From NCBI GenBank assembly GCA_900755995.1, contig CAAEIM010000217.1:1-10373 (forward strand): a stretch of DNA of 10,373 nucleotides, given 5' to 3'. Source of the stretch: Clostridia bacterium (lineage in GTDB: Bacteria; Bacillota; Clostridia; Oscillospirales; Acutalibacteraceae). The stretch's first letter is position 1; every line of letters begins with the position of its first letter. Under the pieces are notes generated by a model. The model was not told the DNA's origin. It searched no databases and worked only from the letters and a program-made list of their open reading frames with translations. A program made the position numbers and the translations under genes. Shown here piece by piece: positions 6,344 to 10,373 of this stretch.

Positions 6344-7039
6344 TCAGTCACCCACCCCAAAGTCAGTATTGTTAATCAGTATATCTATCCTTTCGTTATC
6401 CTTATAAATCGGATAAATTTTTTTCAGAAAGTCATTGATAACCTCAGGGTCGGGAGTTATAGAGGTGGAATTTTTGCACATTATATTAACGCATATGCGC
6501 TCAAAATATTTAAGACCAAGCTCAATATCATTAGTCATTGATTCTGCAGTCTGCCCTTTAATTCCGAAAAGGAAATTTGCTTCGTCAAAATTTTCGGATA
6601 TTTTTTCGGGAGCTTTTTCATCAATGCCCTTTTTGAGCACATTTTCTCTGAAGCCGTAGTCAAAGGTTTCAAGTCCGAGCTTCATTTTAAGTGTAAAATC
6701 CGAAAATTCCGTGCGCAAATCTGCAATTTTGTTGTTGTACAGGTAGTGCGACTCAAAGTGAATGGTGTTAATATTCTTTTTTTTGCAGACTTCCTTAATA
6801 AGCTCAAGGGTGCTTTTATCAAGCTCAAATACAGAGCCTGAGTTTATAACCTCAAGATTTCCGTAAATGCCCGTAACATTTTTGAGCACCTGACTGTTGA
6901 GCATAAAATTTTCTCCTTGGTTTTTGCAGCTGTCACTGTAGTAATCGCAAAAGGCGCATTTTTTGTAAACGCAGCCGCTTCCTCGCAGAAGCACAATTTC
7001 ACGCTTGTTTTTTTCGTTAATAATACTGTATCTTTCCAT
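6344..7039 (-). CDS. queL: Radical-SAM protein resembling queuine lyase QueL
   Basis: The first family trait is the cluster motif GC23VYKKC28AFC31DYY, a C-x4-C-x2-C spacing rather than the common C-x3-C-x2-C. It is followed by EVINSGSVFELD (63-74), THFESH-like TIHFESHYL (92-100), GLETFDYGFRENVLKKGID (122-140) and a C-terminal ILINNTDFGVGD. These fit the small radical-SAM group that includes QueL of gut Clostridia, which recovers preQ1 from queuine (known from work on C. difficile). The adjoining YhhQ transporter supports the role. The start is uncertain: ATG 7039 gives the expected N-terminus MERYSIINEK, but no ribosome binding site precedes it, nor the in-frame ATG 7051 or GTG 7084. The product is 231 aa from 7039. 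Another radical-SAM activity on a deazapurine remains possible. Confidence 0.65.
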   Translation of the reverse strand: MERYSIINEKNKREIVLLRGSGCVYKKCAFCDYYSDSCKNQGENFMLNSQVLKNVTGIYGNLEVINSGSVFELDKSTLELIKEVCKKKNINTIHFESHYLYNNKIADLRTEFSDFTLKMKLGLETFDYGFRENVLKKGIDEKAPEKISENFDEANFLFGIKGQTAESMTNDIELGLKYFERICVNIMCKNSTSITPDPEVINDFLKKIYPIYKDNERIDILINNTDFGVGD

Positions 7040-7116
7040 AATTTTTGGCATAACAGCAGCGGTGGGGCAGCCGGTGAGCTGCACTTATCCGAGCGGACAG
7101 TATCGTATAATATTCC

Positions 7117-7133
7117 ACTCTTGTGCCCGACAA
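7117..7133 (-). repeat. Fragment matching the end of the dispersed repeat
   Basis: On the minus strand TTGTCGGGCACAAGAGT (7133-7117) matches the repeat start TTGTCGGGCATAAAAAGT at nearly all positions. Plus-strand GCGGTGGGGCA at 7059-7069 also occurs within copy 2 (2547-2557). This may be a decayed repeat copy, or a lone inverted terminus, inside the queL leader. TTGTCG could also act as a -35 with TATACG 18 bp further on, a weak match. Confidence 0.45.
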
Positions 7134-7166
7134 CCACCTAGAAGTTTCCCGTGAAAGAAAATTCCC

Positions 7167-7195
7167 GTAAAAATAAAAAACACCCGCAGGGGTGT
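7167..7195 (-). terminator. Intrinsic terminator ending the queL leader RNA
   Basis: On the minus strand ACACCC (7195-7190), loop CTGC, GGGTGT (7185-7180), then TTTTTTATTTTT. The stem is short but GC-rich with a strong T tract. It lies about 128 nt upstream of the queL start codon, so it acts as an attenuator if queL is read from the promoter at 7324. Confidence 0.75.
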
Positions 7196-7290
7196 ATGGG
7201 CACAGTCTGCCTTATGCCGTCCTCCTTAGTTTTGATTGGACAAGCCCCTATCGGTTAATTGTCCGAGCAGGATGGTTACGAACTGCTCGA
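7167..7290 (-). ncRNA. Structured leader RNA of queL-yhhQ, preQ1-I riboswitch-like
   Basis: Transcribed on the minus strand from a consensus promoter to an intrinsic terminator. The first hairpin is 7289-7264 (7 bp, 12-nt loop UUCGUAACCAUC). A pseudoknot can follow: P1 is GGACAA (7264-7259) with UUGUCC (7243-7238), the L1/P2 strand is UUAA plus CCGAUAG, and a loop GGGC ends in C right before P1. An A-rich AAUCAAAA then leads to CUAAGG, which can pair as UAG/CUA and CC/GG. The tail AAAACUAAGGAGG closely resembles preQ1-I tails. No start codon follows the AGGAGG, so control would be by termination: AGGGG (7249-7245) can pair instead with CCCCU (7192-7188) of the terminator. The loop bases differ from the preQ1-I consensus, so this is either a variant or another RNA class. 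Confidence 0.55.
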
Positions 7291-7295
7291 ATAAT

Positions 7296-7324
7296 ATATT
7301 AGCACATACAGATAATTTTGTCAA
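7296..7324 (-). promoter_or_regulatory. Sigma-A promoter for the leader RNA and queL-yhhQ
   Basis: TTGACA (7324-7319), a 17-bp spacer, then TAATAT (7301-7296) preceded by TGC (extended -10). The predicted start is near 7289, exactly at the first hairpin of the leader. Confidence 0.8.
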
Positions 7325-7360
7325 ATTATTAAAAAATTAATATTAAACTGTTATAACGGC

Positions 7361-7389
7361 TTGAAATTTTATGGAAATTTGTATATAAT
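7361..7389 (+). promoter_or_regulatory. Sigma-A promoter of the 344-aa membrane protein gene
   Basis: TTGAAA (7361-7366), 17 bp, TATAAT (7384-7389). The predicted start is near 7396, leaving a leader of about 65 nt. It is divergent from the queL promoter; the 37 bp between the two -35 boxes are AT-rich. Confidence 0.8.
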
Positions 7390-7460
7390 TTTAATAAGTG
7401 TATGAAAGCAGCGGTTATCATATGCTCATAAAAATATTAGAAGTTTTGAAGGGCGAAAAA

Positions 7461-8495
7461 ATGAGAGAAATTAAATTTTATGGGGATACTACTGACAGGT
7501 TTCCTTTTACAGGTAAGGAAATGCAGCAGTATAAGGAACAGGTTAAGAGAATACGAAGCTATCACAGGCTCACAGTGATGTCATTTGTATTAATGGTTGC
7601 GGTAATTGTGGAAACATTGTTTTTCATTGCGATTCAAATTGCGCTGAAAAGCTCACAGTATGCAGGACTGCTCGGCATTATTCTTGAAATACTTACCTTG
7701 GCTGTAATTGTAAGCGTTGTATATGTTTACAAAAAATCATCGCCTGATTTCAGAGCGGCGGATTTTGTAGTGATTATATCTGCGGAGCTTTTGTTCGGCT
7801 TTTCGGAGTTTATTGTTTATGTGTATAAACAGCCCGTATCGTTGTATATTGCAGCAGGAGTTAGTTTTGTGTTGGTGCTTTACATTCTTTTGGCGTTTAA
7901 AGCGAAGCTCAAGCAAAAAGTTGCTTTTTCGGTAATTCCTATTGTTTTGCTTGCGGCATGCAGCTTTTTAAGCATAAACAGCTCTGTTTATACCGCAAGA
8001 TATGTTTATATTTCATCAGACGGATATTATAATGAAGCAAGCAATAATGATATTACACATTTTTATTATCTCCAGCCTGTTGATTCACGAATGGTTTCCG
8101 ACAGTATAGTAAATACCACAAAAAGCTATGCAAGCGACAGGGGCGGAATTTACAGCGTTGAAGAATTTAATGGATTTTGCAAATCATACAATACTTCATT
8201 AAATATGAACGAGCTGCTGAATTTCAGCCGTACATACGATGAAGATTTCTTTAAAAATAATTGCCTTTATATAGCGCCGATTGAGCTTGATACACAGAAT
8301 GACAGGGTGGAATTTAAAGGCTTTAGCTATGCACTCAGCTCTCAAAAGCCCTGTGTGAAGTACAGCAGAGATAAAATGGGCAAAGCAGACGGTAAAAGCA
8401 CTTGTCTTATGCTCATAGAGGTTCCGCTGTTGGAGGATAATAAGCTGAACGGTGTGGTAGGGCTTAAATGTGACGATGTAATTCAGATAAGATAA
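7461..8495 (+). CDS. Five-helix membrane protein with unknown extracytoplasmic C-terminal domain
   Basis: I do not recognise this 344-aa protein as a named family. A basic N-terminal segment of about 35 residues is followed by hydrophobic stretches at about 38-62, 67-90, 99-122, 125-147 and 153-173, then a soluble domain at 174-344. In that domain IYSVEEFNGFC (230-240), YDEDFFKNNCLYIAPIE (259-275) and CLMLIEVP (315-322) form a pattern I associate with small secreted domains in Ruminococcus and, loosely, with PrcB C-terminal-like domains; this is weak inference. The ATG at 7461 has GAAGGG 7 nt upstream; in-frame ATG 7422 and GTG 7398 lack a site, and 7398 sits on the transcription start. The BrkB-family gene follows 79 nt later on the same strand. 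Five cysteines fall in the C-terminal domain or helix 5. Confidence 0.85.
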   Translation: MREIKFYGDTTDRFPFTGKEMQQYKEQVKRIRSYHRLTVMSFVLMVAVIVETLFFIAIQIALKSSQYAGLLGIILEILTLAVIVSVVYVYKKSSPDFRAADFVVIISAELLFGFSEFIVYVYKQPVSLYIAAGVSFVLVLYILLAFKAKLKQKVAFSVIPIVLLAACSFLSINSSVYTARYVYISSDGYYNEASNNDITHFYYLQPVDSRMVSDSIVNTTKSYASDRGGIYSVEEFNGFCKSYNTSLNMNELLNFSRTYDEDFFKNNCLYIAPIELDTQNDRVEFKGFSYALSSQKPCVKYSRDKMGKADGKSTCLMLIEVPLLEDNKLNGVVGLKCDDVIQIR

Positions 8496-8574
8496 GCTTT
8501 ATAATTTACGCTTAAATTTTTCTGCTGCGTCATATATATACATTAAAAGCTACTCTTTAAACGGGAGTTTTACA

Positions 8575-9492
8575 ATGAAAGCTATAAAAAAGACAGTTTC
8601 TCTTTATGATAAAATAATGAAAAAGTATGATCCGATAATAAGCAAATGTGTTCACGACAATGTGTTTGCAATAGCGGGACAGTCTGCATTTTTTATTGTT
8701 TTATCTTCGGTTCCGCTTATAGCCTTTTGCCTGTCTGTTTTGCAGGGACTGCATATATCTGCCGAGTTTATTGAGCAGGCGCTGAGCAGTGTGTTTACCG
8801 TTGATTTTCTTGTTCAGATTAAATATTTCCTTAACGAAACCTATCAGAACACGGTCGGCATATCTTTCATTTCTATTATAGTAACCCTGTGGTCGGCATC
8901 TCAGGGAATTTATGCCATCACAAACGGACTGAACAGAGTTTATGATGCGTACGAAAACCGTATGTGGATTTTTCTGCGGATTCGTGCAATGATTTATACT
9001 GTCATTCTATTTATTATTATGCTGGCGTCTATGATAGTTATTTCGCTCGGCTCTTTTCTTGATGATTGGATTGAGCCTTATATCAGCAGCCTGCCCGATA
9101 TTATTACTGCGATTTTCAGGCTGAGATACTTACTTGTTTTTCTTATTCTCACGGTTATATTTGCTCTGATTTACAGGAATTTCCCCTGTATTTCAAAGGA
9201 GCAGAAAAGAGAGTACAGCTTTAAGTATCAGCTTCCCGGCGCTGTCCTTTGCACCCTTTCTTGGTTTGCTCTTGCGATGGGTATTTCAATTTATGTAAAA
9301 AGCTTCAACGGCTTTTCTGTTTACGGCGTTATTACCGGTCTTGCCATCGTTATGGTCTTGCTGTATTTTCTTATGCTTTTGCTTATGATATGTGCAGAAA
9401 TCAACTATGTTTATCATAATCAGATAAAGGAATTTTCCGTTAAAAAATTTATAGCTTCCATAAAGAAAAAGCTAAAGCGCAAAAAGCAATAA
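8575..9492 (+). CDS. YihY/BrkB (formerly 'RNase BN') family inner-membrane protein
   Basis: A 305-aa polytopic protein with six hydrophobic segments at about 31-56, 95-117, 135-160, 182-202, 217-240 and 250-276, and a basic tail (KKKLKRKKQ). Family motifs are AGQSAFFIVLSSVPLIAF (34-51) and LWSASQGIYAITNGLNRVYD (105-124), plus the NFP after helix 4. Function in this family is unsettled: the old ribonuclease BN assignment is wrong for YihY, and transport or envelope roles are suggested. The ATG at 8575 follows GGGAG by 7 nt. No clear promoter or strong terminator separates it from the upstream membrane protein gene, so read-through is possible. The hairpin at 9512-9555 can end its transcript. 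Confidence 0.9.
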   Translation: MKAIKKTVSLYDKIMKKYDPIISKCVHDNVFAIAGQSAFFIVLSSVPLIAFCLSVLQGLHISAEFIEQALSSVFTVDFLVQIKYFLNETYQNTVGISFISIIVTLWSASQGIYAITNGLNRVYDAYENRMWIFLRIRAMIYTVILFIIMLASMIVISLGSFLDDWIEPYISSLPDIITAIFRLRYLLVFLILTVIFALIYRNFPCISKEQKREYSFKYQLPGAVLCTLSWFALAMGISIYVKSFNGFSVYGVITGLAIVMVLLYFLMLLLMICAEINYVYHNQIKEFSVKKFIASIKKKLKRKKQ

Positions 9493-9511
9493 AATTAAAT
9501 ATACTGCGATT

Positions 9512-9555
9512 AAAAGCACCTTCTCGGAGTTATACTAACCTTGGAGGTGCTTTTT
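9512..9555 (+). terminator. Terminator-like hairpin that buries the ribosome binding site of the dockerin gene
   Basis: AAAAGCACCTTC (9512-9523) pairs with GGAGGTGCTTTT (9543-9554) over 12 bp with one G-T wobble; the 19-nt loop has a further GTTA/TAAC helix. A T tract runs to the ATG at 9556. The 3' arm contains GGAGG, the Shine-Dalgarno of the next gene (8 nt from ATG). The hairpin can therefore terminate the brkB-family transcript and also block translation of the dockerin gene when read from upstream. Confidence 0.65.
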
Positions 9556-10263
9556 ATGTTAAAAAAGCTTGTTTGTGCTGCGTTATCTGCAATTATTATG
9601 CTCATCGGTACGCTGAGTGCAGGGGCAGTTTCTCTTAATGATTTGTCGGATGAAAGTCTTGACGAATATTGCACACTGATAAACGGCTGTTCAAGAGCGG
9701 CGCTAAGAAATTATGAGGATAATGATGTAATAGACGCTGTTGTGTACTGCGGACTCGATTTAAAAAGTCCCCAAATGATGTTTTATGTGTCAATGTATTA
9801 TTTTGCAAACGATGTAGATGTTGAAAAAATGATTTCCGATCCTAAATATTCCACTCAGATGGTGAGCGGTTTTGACAGCTATCTTGCCCGCAAGGGTGTG
9901 ACCAATGCCGAAGCGGACGAGTTTATAAAAAAGTATCAGCCTTTAATTTCCAAAAGCAAGCTTTCATTTCCCACGGTGGGAGCATATACGCTCAAGGCTA
10001 AAAAATCAGTTGTGGAAAAAATGCTTGATGAGGGCAGGGCTGATTTTGTTATTGCAGGCTCGGGCTTTATGCTGAAGCAGGGAGATGTGAATGTCGATGG
10101 AAAAACCGACCTTGAGGATATAAAAGCAATGCAGGCTATAAGTGCAGATTTGAGCGAGGTAAGTAATGCTGACGAAAGTAAATTCAGAATTTATGCCTGC
10201 GATTTAAACGGCGACGGAAAAATTGATATAAATGATGTCACAGCCCTGCAACAAACAATGTAA
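9556..10263 (+). CDS. Secreted small protein with C-terminal type I dockerin
   Basis: A 235-aa exported protein. The signal peptide is MLKK plus a hydrophobic core to about 24, with likely cleavage after SAGA. Residues 26-170 are a predicted helical region with two cysteine pairs, which I do not recognise; it is not an evident glycosidase or CBM. The C-terminus has two dockerin calcium loops: D177-x-N-x-D181-G with D188, and D216-x-N-x-D220-G with D227, each followed by a short helix. Dockerins bind cohesins on scaffoldins, so the protein may join a cellulosome-like complex or a cell-surface cohesin. The second repeat ends abruptly after ALQQTM, slightly short for the type. The ATG at 9556 is set by GGAGG at 9543-9547, in the hairpin described. 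Repeat copy 3 begins 16 nt after the stop. Confidence 0.85.
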   Translation: MLKKLVCAALSAIIMLIGTLSAGAVSLNDLSDESLDEYCTLINGCSRAALRNYEDNDVIDAVVYCGLDLKSPQMMFYVSMYYFANDVDVEKMISDPKYSTQMVSGFDSYLARKGVTNAEADEFIKKYQPLISKSKLSFPTVGAYTLKAKKSVVEKMLDEGRADFVIAGSGFMLKQGDVNVDGKTDLEDIKAMQAISADLSEVSNADESKFRIYACDLNGDGKIDINDVTALQQTM

Positions 10264-10279
10264 GTATCATAAAAAAGTG

Positions 10280-10373
10280 ATTGTCGGGAAAGCGCAGCCC
10301 GGAATTAAAACCAAACTATCTGCTCGATTAAAAAGTTTTCCCCCGCCTTTTTCAAAAGGCGGTGGGGCGTGGG
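10280..10373 (+). repeat. Dispersed intergenic repeat, copy 3 (cut by window edge)
   Basis: It starts ATTGTCGGG at 10280, then AATTAAAACCAAACTATCTGC, the CCGCC/GGCGG hairpin and GGTGGGGCG, as in copies 1 and 2. In place of the usual CATAAAAAGTT after the first nine bases it has AAAGCGCAGCCCGG, which makes a small GGG/CCC hairpin. It follows the dockerin gene in the same orientation. Confidence 0.85.

Noticed and set aside
7208..7228. A small ORF following TAAGGAGG in the queL leader
   Set aside because: No ATG, GTG or TTG lies at proper spacing. The first GTG is 17 nt away and its frame runs through the terminator.
7167..7290. The leader RNA as 6S, SRP RNA, T-box or THF riboswitch
   Set aside because: It is too short for 6S or a T-box, lacks the T-box AGGGUGGNACCGCG and the SRP GGAAGGAAGCAGC motif, and does not follow the THF consensus.
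7402..7431. Nine-codon leader peptide (MKAAVIICS) before the membrane protein gene
   Set aside because: It begins within a few bases of the predicted transcription start and has no ribosome binding site.
8493..8520. Hairpin TAAGC/GCTTA followed by AATTTTT after the membrane protein gene
   Set aside because: Only 5 bp with a 12-nt AT-rich loop. It is too weak to call a terminator.

Overview
The window looks like a low-GC Gram-positive gut bacterium of the class Clostridia, probably Ruminococcus-like (Oscillospiraceae). This rests on AGGAGG-type ribosome binding sites, consensus TTGACA/TATAAT promoters, a secreted dockerin-bearing protein, an OmpR/HK pair of Firmicute type, and a queuosine-salvage gene pair known from gut Clostridia. 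It is chromosomal housekeeping and accessory sequence. I see no phage, plasmid, IS transposase, CRISPR array, tRNA or rRNA.

Left part (1-2760): an E1-like tRNA t6A dehydratase gene (tcdA, minus) is divergent from a two-gene plus-strand operon of a JAMM/M67 metallopeptidase and a thioredoxin reductase (trxB). Two back-to-back consensus promoters lie between them. A hairpin-rich dispersed repeat sits just after tcdA and again just after trxB, each time in the same orientation relative to the gene it follows. A third copy follows the last gene at the right edge.

Middle (2767-5628): a strong bidirectional terminator closes a minus-strand unit, read right to left as a small GIY-YIG protein, an OmpR-family response regulator and its sensor kinase. 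The kinase has a large extracytoplasmic domain I do not recognise.

Queuosine block (5597-7324, minus): a consensus promoter drives a leader of about 120 nt that ends in an intrinsic terminator. It is followed by a radical-SAM protein resembling the queuine lyase QueL and by a YhhQ-family queuosine-precursor transporter, with only one base between the two genes. The leader can fold into an H-type pseudoknot with an A-rich loop and a CUAAGGAGG tail, which is the architecture of preQ1-I riboswitches. Its loop sequence departs from the usual consensus, so it is either a variant preQ1 switch or a related undescribed one. This is the most interesting site in the window.

Right part (7361-10373, plus): a five-helix membrane protein with an unknown extracytoplasmic domain, a YihY/BrkB membrane protein, and a secreted small protein with a C-terminal type I dockerin. 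The ribosome binding site of the dockerin gene is buried in the 3' arm of a terminator-like hairpin. The window ends inside the third repeat copy.
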